From the IMG/VR virus record IMGVR_UViG_3300042895_002727, positions 1-51,529 of that record: a stretch of DNA of 51,529 bases; one strand, 5' to 3'. Source of the stretch: a virus. The notes beneath the pieces are model-generated. The model was not told where the DNA came from. It ran no database searches and worked only from the letters and a program-made list of their open reading frames with translations. This document shows, one piece after another, positions 16,497-25,996 of the stretch. Within the stretch, counting starts at the first letter, position 1, and every line of letters begins with the position of its first letter. The position numbers and the translations under genes were made by a program.

Positions 16497-19400
16497 TGGC
16501 TTATAAGAAGATTTTATTCCGTCGCGACCTTGCTGCCAACTGGACCTCAGTAGACCCAGTACTTTCGGCCGGCGAAATAGGCCTTGAGTCAGACACTGAG
16601 AAGATAAAGCTTGGCGATGGGTCGAGTTCATGGACTGAGCTTGACTATTTCTATGGAAGTCTTGACGCTGTCAACTACGTAGAGTCCCTCACACAGGGCA
16701 CTGGCGTAACAATTACGGGCAACTCAGGCTCTGGAACTACGCCGACCATAAACATCGGGCAGAGCGTTGCTGTTTCAGCGTCTCCAGCATTTGCTCAGGT
16801 AACTCTTAATAATCTCCCGACAGATGACTCCCATGCAGCCACAAAAGCCTATGTTGACGGAATTGCTGCGTCTATAAATTGGCATGATTTTGCAATCTTC
16901 GCTACTGCCGCAGTTCTTCCAAACACACCAACGTACTCAAATGGAACTAATGGTGTTGGCGCAACACTCACTTCTGTTGGCAACGCAAGACTTGTTGTTG
17001 ACGGACAAAACGCATCAGACGGGCAACGAATTCTTGTAAAGAACCAAGCCAATCCCATTCATAACGGTGTCTACGTTGTAGAAGCTCAGGGAAGTGTTTC
17101 TTCTCAATGGGTTTTGGAAAGAGCTTCAGATTTTGACTCAAGTACATATAGCGCAGAAATACAACCTGGAGAAGCACTTTATGTAGGTTCTGGAGCAACC
17201 AATGTAAACCAAGGTTTTCTAGTTGTCTCGTCTGGAACCGGTGATGACAAAGCACACATAATCGGCGTAGACGCAATAAACTTTACACAATTTTCTGGAA
17301 CAGCACCAATAACAGCTGGAACTGGAATAACAAAAACCGGAAACACACTTGCTATTGGTCAAAATGTAGCCACAAGCTCAAGCGTTACATTTGCTGGAGT
17401 AACTGCATATCTAAACGGTGTAGCCGCTGAAGCTGTAGTTCTTGAAACGCCAAGATTGATTGGCGGTCAATCATTTGATGGTTCAGCTAATATCACCCTA
17501 TACACAACAGACATAAATGGTCTTACTGCAACTTCTGGTGATTTAAATAAATTATTTGAAATTGCAACCACAAGAGAACAGCTCGAATATCTAAATAGCG
17601 CAAGCGCAAATATTCAATCACAGCTAAATGAAAAAGCAGACCTGCTTAATCCAATTTTCTACAGCAATATAACCGCAACCAACAATATCTATGCCTCCGA
17701 GTTTCAAGGCACGCTAGTTGGTACTCATATTGGAGAAGTTACTGGAGATGTAACAGGAATTCTATACGGAAGTGTTTCTGGAAGCGTGGCAGGAAATGTA
17801 ACCGGAGATTTAACTGGCAATGTCTACGGAGATGTGTTTGGAGATACAACAGGTCTTCATATTGGAAACGTATCAGGAGATGTAACGGGAAACCTGATTG
17901 GAAACGTCTCTGGAAGCGTAAGCGGAGATGTTCTTGGAAATGTTACTGGAAACCTATTTGGAAACGTAACTGGAAACTTAACCGGAAACGTAACCGGTTC
18001 TGTTGACGGAAGCATCTCAGGAAACTCGGCAACAGTTTCATCAATATCAACTCATGCATTGGATGAACTTTCTGATGTTTCTGCATCAGCACCAACAAGT
18101 GGTCAGTTTCTTAAGTGGAACGGAACAGCTTGGGTTCCAGATTTGGTTGACCTAAGCACTGACACAAGTGGAAACTTCGTTGCTTCGGTCATAGCCGGAA
18201 CTGGTGTTTCTCTAACAAATGGAGTGGCTTCAGAGGCAGGAACCCCAACTATCAATATCGGACAACCTGTCGGTTCTGGAGACTCACCACTATTTTCAGG
18301 ACTCTCGATAGGGAACACAAACCTAAGCGTAAACGGCAACTTGACATATAATGCAGGAACAAATCTTGCTACTGTCAACACTCTTTCCGAGCACGGCCTT
18401 TATGTCGGAGCAAGGATTACAGTTTCCGGAGCAACGCAAGAGGGGTATAACGGAGACTTTACTGTTGCTCAAGTAACATCTGCATACCAGTTTAGATACA
18501 CCCCAGTAGTAACACCGTCATCATCAATCTCGTCTGGAAGCCCAGAGGTGAAGTTTGGCGGAGGAATAACCTTTGAAGGCTCAAGCCCTGATGAATTTGA
18601 AACAGTAATCACGTTTACAAATCCAACAGCAGATAGGGTTATTTCATTCCCAGACGCAACTACCACCCTAATTGGAACGAACACCACAGACACGTTAACA
18701 AATAAGACCTTAACAAGCCCAATAATTACTGGCGTATCTCCAATACTGACATTGTCTGGTGATGTTTCTGGCTCAGTTACCTTCACCGACCTTGGCAATG
18801 TGACGATGTCAACAGCCATCCAGCCAAACTCTGTTGTAATGGGAACTGATACAACTGGGAATTATGTAGCCAACCTTATTGCTGGCACAGGTGTAACGAT
18901 TATTGAAAATTCCGGGGAAAGCGCAACCCCAACTATTTCAATTGGGCAGGAAGTTGGAACCAGCGCATGCGTTCAGTTTGACACACTTGTAGTAACTAAC
19001 CTATTTGCTACAAACCAAGAAACAACTAGCCAAGCAGAACTAAATATCGCCGACAGCAAGATTGTTCTTAATGCTGGGACAATTGGCGCACCTACGGTCA
19101 ACGGTGCAATCGTAATTGACCGAGGCTCAAGTGCAAGCGTCGATATTAGATGGAATGAAATAGAAGACAGATGGGAAGCAACTAGAGACGGAAGTAGCTA
19201 CCACATCATTGACGCTGGCGCAAAAATGACGCTAAGTACAACGCCGCCAAGCTCCCCAGATGATGGTGACTTCTGGTTTGAGACAGACTCCGCCATAACC
19301 TTTGTCTACTACGACTCGTACTGGGTTGAAATTGGCTCATCTGGAATTGGTGCCGTCATTGGGTCTAGCTCTCCAGAAAACCCGTCCAATGGACAATTTT

Positions 19401-19516
19401 GGTTTAAAAATACAACTAGCGAAGTTTTCGTCTACTATGACGGAGCCTGGGTTCTTGTATCTCGTTCAACTAGCACCGACGATGTCGGAGTAGCGTCTAT
19501 CATGGGAGCGTTCTAA
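16496..19516 (+). CDS. Large tail-fibre protein with Mtd-like N-terminus
   Basis: 1006 aa. Residues 1-50 (KKILFRRDLAANW, VLSAGEIGLESDTEKIKLGDG, SSWTELDY) match the N-terminal domain of major-tropism-determinant-type fibres, which attaches them to the particle. An ATKAYVDGI motif at ~120, a shaft of G-N-V-x-G-x-x repeats at ~412-512, the TDTSGNFVASVIAGTGV and TNKTLTSPIITG fibre modules, and a C-terminal pair of DGxFWF...YDxxWV elements follow. No C-type-lectin variable domain or reverse transcriptase is visible, so tropism switching is not indicated. Likely a receptor-binding fibre. Confidence 0.8.
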   Translation: MAYKKILFRRDLAANWTSVDPVLSAGEIGLESDTEKIKLGDGSSSWTELDYFYGSLDAVNYVESLTQGTGVTITGNSGSGTTPTINIGQSVAVSASPAFAQVTLNNLPTDDSHAATKAYVDGIAASINWHDFAIFATAAVLPNTPTYSNGTNGVGATLTSVGNARLVVDGQNASDGQRILVKNQANPIHNGVYVVEAQGSVSSQWVLERASDFDSSTYSAEIQPGEALYVGSGATNVNQGFLVVSSGTGDDKAHIIGVDAINFTQFSGTAPITAGTGITKTGNTLAIGQNVATSSSVTFAGVTAYLNGVAAEAVVLETPRLIGGQSFDGSANITLYTTDINGLTATSGDLNKLFEIATTREQLEYLNSASANIQSQLNEKADLLNPIFYSNITATNNIYASEFQGTLVGTHIGEVTGDVTGILYGSVSGSVAGNVTGDLTGNVYGDVFGDTTGLHIGNVSGDVTGNLIGNVSGSVSGDVLGNVTGNLFGNVTGNLTGNVTGSVDGSISGNSATVSSISTHALDELSDVSASAPTSGQFLKWNGTAWVPDLVDLSTDTSGNFVASVIAGTGVSLTNGVASEAGTPTINIGQPVGSGDSPLFSGLSIGNTNLSVNGNLTYNAGTNLATVNTLSEHGLYVGARITVSGATQEGYNGDFTVAQVTSAYQFRYTPVVTPSSSISSGSPEVKFGGGITFEGSSPDEFETVITFTNPTADRVISFPDATTTLIGTNTTDTLTNKTLTSPIITGVSPILTLSGDVSGSVTFTDLGNVTMSTAIQPNSVVMGTDTTGNYVANLIAGTGVTIIENSGESATPTISIGQEVGTSACVQFDTLVVTNLFATNQETTSQAELNIADSKIVLNAGTIGAPTVNGAIVIDRGSSASVDIRWNEIEDRWEATRDGSSYHIIDAGAKMTLSTTPPSSPDDGDFWFETDSAITFVYYDSYWVEIGSSGIGAVIGSSSPENPSNGQFWFKNTTSEVFVYYDGAWVLVSRSTSTDDVGVASIMGAF
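17731..18030 (+). repeat. Gly-Asn-Val-Thr-Gly shaft repeats in fibre gene
   Basis: About 100 codons of short imperfect units of type G-[ND]-[VL]-x-G-[NDS]-[VL]-x-G, the sort of repeat that forms triple-beta-helical or collagen-like fibre shafts in cyanophage-type fibres. Confidence 0.7.
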
Positions 19517-19532
19517 ATGACTGGAGTAATCA

Positions 19533-19844
19533 ATGGCTAATACAGCTGAAATTCTTTTTAGAGGCGCTGCAACGGTTTACACAAACCCTGCGACGGTGCT
19601 CTACACAGTGCCGTCGTTGACGACTACTGTTGTTACGAATATTGTCGTGGCCAATAATGCCGTAGCTGGCGGCACATACTCAATCGGTCTGGATGGTATC
19701 CCTCTTGTTCCAACACTTGAAATACCTGGAAATTCTGTTATTTCCCTAGACCTCAAGCAGGTTCTCGCGGCAGGGGACACAATCACTGGGAATGCAAACT
19801 CAACTGACATTAAATTCCACATCAGCGGGATGGAGATAGCGTAA
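19533..19844 (+). CDS. Small virion protein
   Basis: 103 aa with GGAG upstream. Beta-rich: TVYTNPATVLYTVPSLTTTVVTNIVVAN, then GNSVISLDLKQVLAAGDTI, resembling small phage head-fibre or tail-associated jelly-roll proteins. TAATG overlap couples it to the 921-aa gene. No catalytic residues evident. Confidence 0.55.
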   Translation: MANTAEILFRGAATVYTNPATVLYTVPSLTTTVVTNIVVANNAVAGGTYSIGLDGIPLVPTLEIPGNSVISLDLKQVLAAGDTITGNANSTDIKFHISGMEIA

Positions 19845-22609
19845 TGGGTCTTAACCAAATACCACCTGGCTTAACGCCGATTACACCAGAAGAAGTACTT
19901 TTTGACCCTGTCCAAAAGTTAAGAGTCTCACAGCCACAGTCGTTGATTGACACCGACTTTGAGTATGGAACACAAATTTCAAAGTGGGAAAACCTTACGA
20001 CAGTTGGAAATAGACCGTTTATTTATGACTCGGCAAGTTTTATATCGTCGATTACTGGCATTACGATGAGTACTTCATCAAGAACAGTCACGGTTGCACT
20101 GACTGATACAACTGGGCTTGCTGTTGGAACGCCTATTACCGTCAGAGATACACAGCTATCTATTGCCAACGGTGCGTACCTAATTGAATCTGTTACGACA
20201 AATACATCATTTACGTACACAGGTAAAGCGGTAAACACCGGAACATTGACAGCAATTTTTGATGCAAATAAGACTTCAATTTTTACTGGTGTTATTTTTA
20301 CAAACGCAAAAATAGGCGCAGCTCCAACAGTTTCGTATTCTGGCACTGCAGTTACAGTGACCACGACAATTCCGCACGGTCTTTCAATCGGTAACGAAGT
20401 GGCAGTAACTGGAATTACTACTTCAGGCACAAACCCACCAAACGGCGCAAACTTTGTTTCAAGAATAATTAGCGCAACACAGTTTGTTTATCATGCCCCA
20501 GTTGCACCAACCGGGACTCTTACAGCAACAAGCGCGGCGATTTATACAGCCCCATCAGGAAACTTTCTACACAGACCTTTTGACGGCGGTGTTATTTTCT
20601 CAAACAACGGAACATCTAATTACGAAATGGCCGCACGTCAAACACGCCGTTATTTCCGCTATCAGTCAGGAAAAGGCATCCAGATGTCATCTGGAACACT
20701 GCTCAAACCAGACCTTCAGTTGGACCAGTTGTCATACAGCACGTCAACAAACTTGGTTACAGTGCAAACCAAGGAAAAGCATAACCTCTACCCAGGCTCG
20801 ACAATAACCATTTTTGGTGCTAATGAGGCAATCTTTAACGGTACAACAACCGTTTATACGATTACTGGGTACAATACATTTACGTATACTCCAGCAACTT
20901 CGACTGGAACGAACGTTCTTGCTTCTGGTCCTTATTACATTACCGTTGCAGGTTGGTATGGAAACGTAAACAGAATTGGTTTGTTTGACGACCAAAACGG
21001 AGTGTTCTTTGAATTTGACGGGCAAACGTTGTGGGCCGTAAAACGTTCATCAACATTCCAGATTTCTGGAAAGTCAACATTCACAAATGGCTCATGCACC
21101 GTGACTCAAACAAACGCAGCGTTCCCAACGAGATATGCTGGTCAGCTTGAAATCGGTGACTACATCGTTGCTCGAGGTCAGTCGTACAGAATTACCGACA
21201 TTGCAAGCAACACTGAATTGACAATCAGCCCTGCATGGCGTGGTTCTACTTCAACCATGGTTTCAGTTTCCAAAACAGTGGACTCAAAGTATCCACAAGC
21301 TGAATGGAATCTAGACAAGTTTGATGGAACTGGAGCATCTGGTTACAACGTTGACCTTTCTAGAATGCAGATGTTCTACATCGACTATTCTTGGTATGGT
21401 GCTGGTTTCATCCGTTGGGGTATGCGTGCAAAAGACGGAAAAGTTACTTACTGTCACAAGATAATCAACAACAACACAAATGCCGAAGCGTACATGCGTT
21501 CGGGAAACCTTCCAGCGCGATACGAATCTCTCAGCCAGCCGCCACATACGCAGCTAACTGGAACTTTGTCTGACTCCGAAACAACAACGATGAATGTTGG
21601 AAGCACAACAGGATTCCCAAGCATTGGAACATTGTGTGTATTCAATACGGCAACTGGTTACGAATACATCAACTACACTGGGAAAACTGCAACAACATTT
21701 ACTGGTCTTACAAGACAAAAAACAGGAAACGCTTCCCTCGCCTTAACAATTGCTGCTGGGGCAAACGATGGAACTGTCGCATCAAACTCTGGACTGCAAG
21801 TCGGTCAAAGAGTCACTGGAACAGACGTACCAGACGGAACATTCATTCAACAGATTGATGGCACCAATATCAAGTTAAGTGCTGCTGTGACTGGGGCTAA
21901 CCCAACAGTAAACGCAATCCCGATGGGAACAAGCGCAGCTCTTGCATTTACATACTCAGCATCCAATCCAGTTGGAGTTGAGCTTGCATTCCCAACATAT
22001 GCGCCTTCAATATCTCACTGGGGTACATCGGCAATCATGGACGGAAGATTCGACGACGACAAGTCGCTCGTGTTTACTTATGGTCAGACAACCGGTATTT
22101 CTATCTCGGCAGGAGCAACACGAACCCTGATTGCTATTCGCGTCTCTCCATCAGCAGACAACGGAACCTCGGCGTTCTTCGGTGAAAGAGAGCTTGTTAA
22201 CAGAATGCAGTTGGTGCTAAGAAACCTTGACGTAACGACTACTTCTTCTACATCAAACGTTCTTGTTCAGGCTATCCTGAATGGTGTTCCATCAAACTCT
22301 CGTACATGGGCAAAGCCAACAGCGGTTACATCAAGTTTGGCCCAAATTGCAGACTACCAAGGAACATCAACAACGGTTAGCGGTGGCGAAGTAACTGGTG
22401 GTTTCTTTGTGGGTGGTACAGGTGGTGTGCAGATTGACCTCGGAGACGTTCGAGACCTTGGTAACTCAATTCTTGGCGGAGGCACGACGATAACAACAAC
22501 AGGCATTTACCCAGACGGTCCAGACACATTGCACATTGTTGCTACAAACATCGGTTCTGCTTCTGCGACAGTGTTTGCCCGCCTCTCATGGACGGAAGCA
22601 CAGGCTTAA
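19844..22609 (+). CDS. Very large tail/fibre structural protein
   Basis: 921 aa. The N-terminus (PEEVLFDPVQKLRVSQPQSL, DTDFEYGTQISKWE) matches a class of large structural proteins in T4-like cyanophages. Three beta modules with the same opening follow (SSRTVTVALTDTTGLAVGT, YSGTAVTVTTTIPHGLSIGN, TSTNLVTVQTKEKHNLYPGS), i.e. repeated 'x-x-V-T-V-x-T-x-x-x-H-x-L-x-x-G' units. A long C-terminal domain contains FDDQNGVFFEFDG, WYGAGFIRWGMR and ISAGATRTLIAIRVSPS. Virion fibre or baseplate-attached protein; no enzyme signature seen. Confidence 0.7.
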   Translation: MGLNQIPPGLTPITPEEVLFDPVQKLRVSQPQSLIDTDFEYGTQISKWENLTTVGNRPFIYDSASFISSITGITMSTSSRTVTVALTDTTGLAVGTPITVRDTQLSIANGAYLIESVTTNTSFTYTGKAVNTGTLTAIFDANKTSIFTGVIFTNAKIGAAPTVSYSGTAVTVTTTIPHGLSIGNEVAVTGITTSGTNPPNGANFVSRIISATQFVYHAPVAPTGTLTATSAAIYTAPSGNFLHRPFDGGVIFSNNGTSNYEMAARQTRRYFRYQSGKGIQMSSGTLLKPDLQLDQLSYSTSTNLVTVQTKEKHNLYPGSTITIFGANEAIFNGTTTVYTITGYNTFTYTPATSTGTNVLASGPYYITVAGWYGNVNRIGLFDDQNGVFFEFDGQTLWAVKRSSTFQISGKSTFTNGSCTVTQTNAAFPTRYAGQLEIGDYIVARGQSYRITDIASNTELTISPAWRGSTSTMVSVSKTVDSKYPQAEWNLDKFDGTGASGYNVDLSRMQMFYIDYSWYGAGFIRWGMRAKDGKVTYCHKIINNNTNAEAYMRSGNLPARYESLSQPPHTQLTGTLSDSETTTMNVGSTTGFPSIGTLCVFNTATGYEYINYTGKTATTFTGLTRQKTGNASLALTIAAGANDGTVASNSGLQVGQRVTGTDVPDGTFIQQIDGTNIKLSAAVTGANPTVNAIPMGTSAALAFTYSASNPVGVELAFPTYAPSISHWGTSAIMDGRFDDDKSLVFTYGQTTGISISAGATRTLIAIRVSPSADNGTSAFFGERELVNRMQLVLRNLDVTTTSSTSNVLVQAILNGVPSNSRTWAKPTAVTSSLAQIADYQGTSTTVSGGEVTGGFFVGGTGGVQIDLGDVRDLGNSILGGGTTITTTGIYPDGPDTLHIVATNIGSASATVFARLSWTEAQA

Positions 22610-22611
22610 TC

Positions 22612-23388
22612 ATGCCAGCGATTGACTTTCCATCAGACGCGCAATCAGGCGACCTTCACGTAAGTGCGGGTAAGACCTGGACCTTCAACGGTTCTGGTTG
22701 GGTTCTTGTAACAATCCCATCAGCAATGTTTTCTTCGGGCGCTGTTGCTGGTTCGTCTCTAACCGAGGATTCTGTTCCTCTCAACAGACTTGTGGACAGC
22801 GACGCTGGGAAAATTGTTATGTACAACTCATCCGGTGTTGCTACTTCAACCGCCATATCCGGCGATGTTGAAATGACTAGCTCTGGTGTTTTGACGATTA
22901 ATGATGACGCTATTAGCGATATCCATATTACCAGCGGCGCAGAAATTAACCCGGACAAAATTGCGGGTACTGCTGTAGTTTTAACAGACCAGGCAGTGAT
23001 TACTTCATACATGATTGAAGATGGAACCATCGTCGACGGAGACATATCATCAGATGCTGGAATAGGTAGAAACAAATTGGCCGAGCCATTGACAAATGCT
23101 CAAGCAGCCAGTTACGTACTTGTGCTTTCAGATAGAAATAAGATTGTTGAAATGGGTGTTGGAACTGCAAACACTTTGACGGTTCCGCCAGACTCAACAG
23201 TCCTATTTCCCACTGGAACTCACATCACGATTATTCAGACCGGCTCAGGGCAGTGCACTGTAACACAAGGTTCAGGGGTGACAGTCAATGCAACTCCAGG
23301 ACGTAAGCTTCGCGCACAGTGGTCTGGTGCTACGCTGATAAAAAGAGCAGCCGATACCTGGGTGCTCATCGGAGACCTTTCGGCGTAA
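22612..23388 (+). CDS. Fibre protein with FP/WTFNG head and shared C-domain
   Basis: 258 aa from the ATG at 22612. The first ~35 residues repeat the module of the 60-aa protein at 16314. The middle has stacked fibre segments (EDSVPLNRLVDSDAGKIVMY; INDDAISDIHITSGAEINPDKIA). Residues ~185-258 are homologous to the end of the 1019-aa fibre (LTVPPDSTVLFPTGTHITII to VLIGDLSA). Reads as a short fibre built from two modules found elsewhere in this window, i.e. module shuffling among fibres. It precedes the FN3/FFPP gene by three bases. Confidence 0.7.
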   Translation: MPAIDFPSDAQSGDLHVSAGKTWTFNGSGWVLVTIPSAMFSSGAVAGSSLTEDSVPLNRLVDSDAGKIVMYNSSGVATSTAISGDVEMTSSGVLTINDDAISDIHITSGAEINPDKIAGTAVVLTDQAVITSYMIEDGTIVDGDISSDAGIGRNKLAEPLTNAQAASYVLVLSDRNKIVEMGVGTANTLTVPPDSTVLFPTGTHITIIQTGSGQCTVTQGSGVTVNATPGRKLRAQWSGATLIKRAADTWVLIGDLSA

Positions 23389-23391
23389 ATC

Positions 23392-24633
23392 ATGGAAGCA
23401 CTAAAAGATAGTGGCGGTAAAAAGCCAACGACACCGACAGATGTCGTTGCGACCAATACCGGCGCAGGCACAGTAGCTTCAATATCTTTTACCCCGTCTG
23501 AATATATTGGCAAAGACACAATTACCTATACGGTGACGTCTAGCCCTGGAGACGTTAGTGCTTCAGCATCTAGCTCACCAATAACACTCACAGGTCTTAC
23601 TTCTGGAACAACTTATACATTTTCTCTAGTAGCAAACACAAACTATGGAGTTCCATCCGACACTGTCACAACTGGGTCTGTTGCAATCGGCCAAAACCCA
23701 GGTGCACCAACAATTGGAACTGCTTCAATTGTCGCAAACGTCGATAGAGCAATTGATGTTCCATACACAGCTGGAACTGCAGGAACTGGTGTAACAACTT
23801 TTACCGCGACATCATCACCCGGTGGAATAACCGCAACTGGTTCTAGCCCAATTCGAGTTACCGGCCTAACTGCTGGAACCGCTTATACGTTTACCGTTAC
23901 TGCATCAAACCTATTTGGTTCAGCAACTTCTGGTTCTTCAAACTCAGTGACTGCAGGTAACGCTCCAACCGCTCCAACAATTGGTACCGCAGCAATAGTT
24001 CAAAACGTGGACAGAGCAATCGATGTCCCCTTCACTCCTGGTTCAGCTGGGACTGGTTCTCCAACTTATACGGTAACCACGACTCCAGGCAGCTTGACTT
24101 TTACTGGTACAAGTCCAATCAGAGCAACTGGGCTAACAGCTGGAACCGCTTATACATTCACCGTCAGTGCATCTACGACATACGGCTCTGCAACGTCAGT
24201 ATCATCAAACTCTGTTACTGCAGGAAATAGACCAGGAGCGCCAACGAGCGTTTCTGCTGCTGGCGGCAACGCGCAAGCAACTATTACATATACAAATGCC
24301 ACTGCTGGAACTGGTGCTACAACGCATACAACAGTTTCGTCCCCTGGTGGGGTTTCATCAACTGGGGCATCACCAGTCACCCTTACTGGTCTTAGCAACG
24401 GTACTTCTTATACGTTTACCGTAACGGCATCAAACGCGTATGGCTCGCAATCTGCAACTTCAGGTTCGGTTACACCAGTTGCCCCACCTTACTTTCCACC
24501 TTATTTTCCTCCATTCTTCCCGCCATTCTTCCCTCCATTTTTTCCACCTTTCTTCCCACCGTTTTTCCCACCGTTTTTCCCACCTTTCTTCCCACCGTTC
24601 TTCCCTCCGTCATTCTTTCCAGGATTTAAGTGA
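23392..24633 (+). CDS. FN3 x4 protein with (Y/F)FPP x10 tail
   Basis: 413 aa. Four fibronectin type III domains occupy ~8-100, ~103-190, ~191-280 and ~281-362, each with the GLTxGTxYTF strand. Domains 2 and 3 are close duplicates (NVDRAIDVP). Residues 367-406 are two YFPP and eight FFPP units, followed by SFFPGFK. Unlike the related protein at 14241 there is no Cys-rich end; the chain stops in the repeat. The DNA repeats differ at wobble bases, so the peptide pattern looks selected. The next gene, nine bases on, encodes a prolyl-hydroxylase-like enzyme, the suggestive placement behind the fibre-modification hypothesis. Confidence 0.75.
   Translation: MEALKDSGGKKPTTPTDVVATNTGAGTVASISFTPSEYIGKDTITYTVTSSPGDVSASASSSPITLTGLTSGTTYTFSLVANTNYGVPSDTVTTGSVAIGQNPGAPTIGTASIVANVDRAIDVPYTAGTAGTGVTTFTATSSPGGITATGSSPIRVTGLTAGTAYTFTVTASNLFGSATSGSSNSVTAGNAPTAPTIGTAAIVQNVDRAIDVPFTPGSAGTGSPTYTVTTTPGSLTFTGTSPIRATGLTAGTAYTFTVSASTTYGSATSVSSNSVTAGNRPGAPTSVSAAGGNAQATITYTNATAGTGATTHTTVSSPGGVSSTGASPVTLTGLSNGTSYTFTVTASNAYGSQSATSGSVTPVAPPYFPPYFPPFFPPFFPPFFPPFFPPFFPPFFPPFFPPFFPPSFFPGFK
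24490..24609 (+). repeat. Ten 12-bp units encoding YFPP/FFPP
   Basis: Two YFPP and eight FFPP units. Codons vary between ttc and ttt and among cca, cct and ccg from unit to unit, so the protein repeat is conserved while the DNA is not. Confidence 0.9.
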
Positions 24634-24642
24634 GCGCTGTAG

Positions 24643-25257
24643 ATGGATTCAGATTGGATTGATGTAGAGTCTCTTCCATTTTCAAACCCTGGAAACATAG
24701 TTATAAAAGAAAATTTTATTTCTGCGGAAAATGTAAAAAAAATATACGAATATTGCAAAAAAACAACTGAGTGGGGAACACAGAGCCCACTAGGTTCTGA
24801 CAGTATTCATACACATATTCAAATACAAAACAATTCTCCGCAGATACACCAGATACTGCAAAATTGTGTAAATGATGTTCAATATGAAATTGAATATCAT
24901 TTTGGTAGAGAACTCGAAAAAGCAAATCCAGGTTTAAGGAAATGGCATCCAGGCGAAAGACAAGACCTTCATGCTGACGGAGAAACCGCAGGTGGATGGC
25001 CTACATACAACTACATAGTTGATTATGGTTCAATTATGTATTTGAACGACAACTATGAGGGCGGAGAAATTTTTTTCCCAAAATATCACATAAAACTTAA
25101 ACCGAAACCTGGGACACTCATATTTTTCCCATCAAACAGAAATTACACTCACGGAGTTAACGAAATTATTTCTGGCGTGCGGTACACATCTGCCCATTTT
25201 TGGGTTCCAACAAAAAATAAAATGTTGGTTGACATGGCTAAAATTAATGAAATATAA
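24643..25257 (+). CDS. 2OG-Fe(II) oxygenase, prolyl-hydroxylase-like (group B)
   Basis: 204 aa. Double-stranded beta-helix with the iron triad His110-x-Asp112 (DLHADGE) and His170 (YTHGV). Arg180, ten residues later (SGVRYTS), would bind 2-oxoglutarate. YLNDNYEGGEIFFP and KPKPGTLIFFPS are the flanking strands typical of phage P4H-like enzymes. It would hydroxylate a substrate using O2, 2-oxoglutarate and Fe(II). First gene of the rightward accessory run, immediately after the FFPP-tailed FN3 gene. Confidence 0.88.
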   Translation: MDSDWIDVESLPFSNPGNIVIKENFISAENVKKIYEYCKKTTEWGTQSPLGSDSIHTHIQIQNNSPQIHQILQNCVNDVQYEIEYHFGRELEKANPGLRKWHPGERQDLHADGETAGGWPTYNYIVDYGSIMYLNDNYEGGEIFFPKYHIKLKPKPGTLIFFPSNRNYTHGVNEIISGVRYTSAHFWVPTKNKMLVDMAKINEI

Positions 25258-25996
25258 AAAAGCTTATTTTTTGCACATACCAAAAACATCCGGAATGAAG
25301 ATGCAGTACGACTTGTTAAATGCTGCTCGTAAATGCAAAAACAAAGTTAAGCCTTCTGTGTATTTGCCGGGCGAATTTGAATTTGTATTCAACCCAGATA
25401 CAGCCAAAACAAATGAAATAATCTGTGGACATTTCGGGAGAAATCCAATAGAAACAGTTAAAAACATTTTTTCATTTTCTATGATTCGTGAGCCATACGA
25501 ACAATACCTAAGCACATTAAAATACGCTGCGAGCTATACGAATCAACCGTTCACGGAAGATTTTCTTGATTTTTTTTTGACAGAGGGCAATGAAATGTTG
25601 TCTCAATTTGAGGGTATGTCCGGCTGCGAAAACCCTCAGTCTTGTTTTCTTTATTCAAAGACTTCATACCTCGCATTGCAAACTGCAAATCACGAAAAAG
25701 TTGTGTTTGTGGAAAAACCACAATCAATAGAAGATGTGATGAATAAAATTGAAAACATAATTATTGGAACTGTTGTAAATAGAGATTATTTTATCAATAT
25801 TTTAAATGCGTATTTGTATGATTTGTTTCAGATAAAAATAGAGAACAGCATTGAGATAGTAAATTCAACACCAAGACTAGATTTTAAGATAAGCAAAAAA
25901 CATAAAAATTTAATCATGTCAAAAATTTGGCTAGATTTTGAAATTTACAACATACTTTTTACTAAAGAACAAAAAAGAATTCTTGATGCACGATAA
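25247..25996 (+). CDS. Sulfotransferase-like protein
   Basis: 249 aa from the ATG at 25247, which overlaps the oxygenase stop and begins MKYKKAYFLHIPKTSG. HIPKTSG is the PAPS 5'-phosphosulfate loop of the Sulfotransfer_2 type family. FSMIREPYEQYLSTLKYA corresponds to the 3'-phosphate-binding motif (R-x-P-x-x-R/E-x-x-S). The ~100-residue C-terminus is AT-rich and poorly conserved. Likely transfers sulfate to a glycan or protein. Paralogue of the next gene. Base composition is more AT-rich than the fibre genes, suggesting separate acquisition. Confidence 0.7.
   Translation: MKYKKAYFLHIPKTSGMKMQYDLLNAARKCKNKVKPSVYLPGEFEFVFNPDTAKTNEIICGHFGRNPIETVKNIFSFSMIREPYEQYLSTLKYAASYTNQPFTEDFLDFFLTEGNEMLSQFEGMSGCENPQSCFLYSKTSYLALQTANHEKVVFVEKPQSIEDVMNKIENIIIGTVVNRDYFINILNAYLYDLFQIKIENSIEIVNSTPRLDFKISKKHKNLIMSKIWLDFEIYNILFTKEQKRILDAR

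Noticed and set aside
16496-19516. Diversity-generating retroelement suggested by the Mtd-like N-terminus
   Set aside because: No reverse transcriptase, template repeat or C-type-lectin variable domain is visible; the Mtd-like domain alone is common in fibres.
24501-24758. Minus-strand Gly-Lys-Asn repeat frame
   Set aside because: It is the antisense of the FFPP repeat, with no ribosome site and no independent support.
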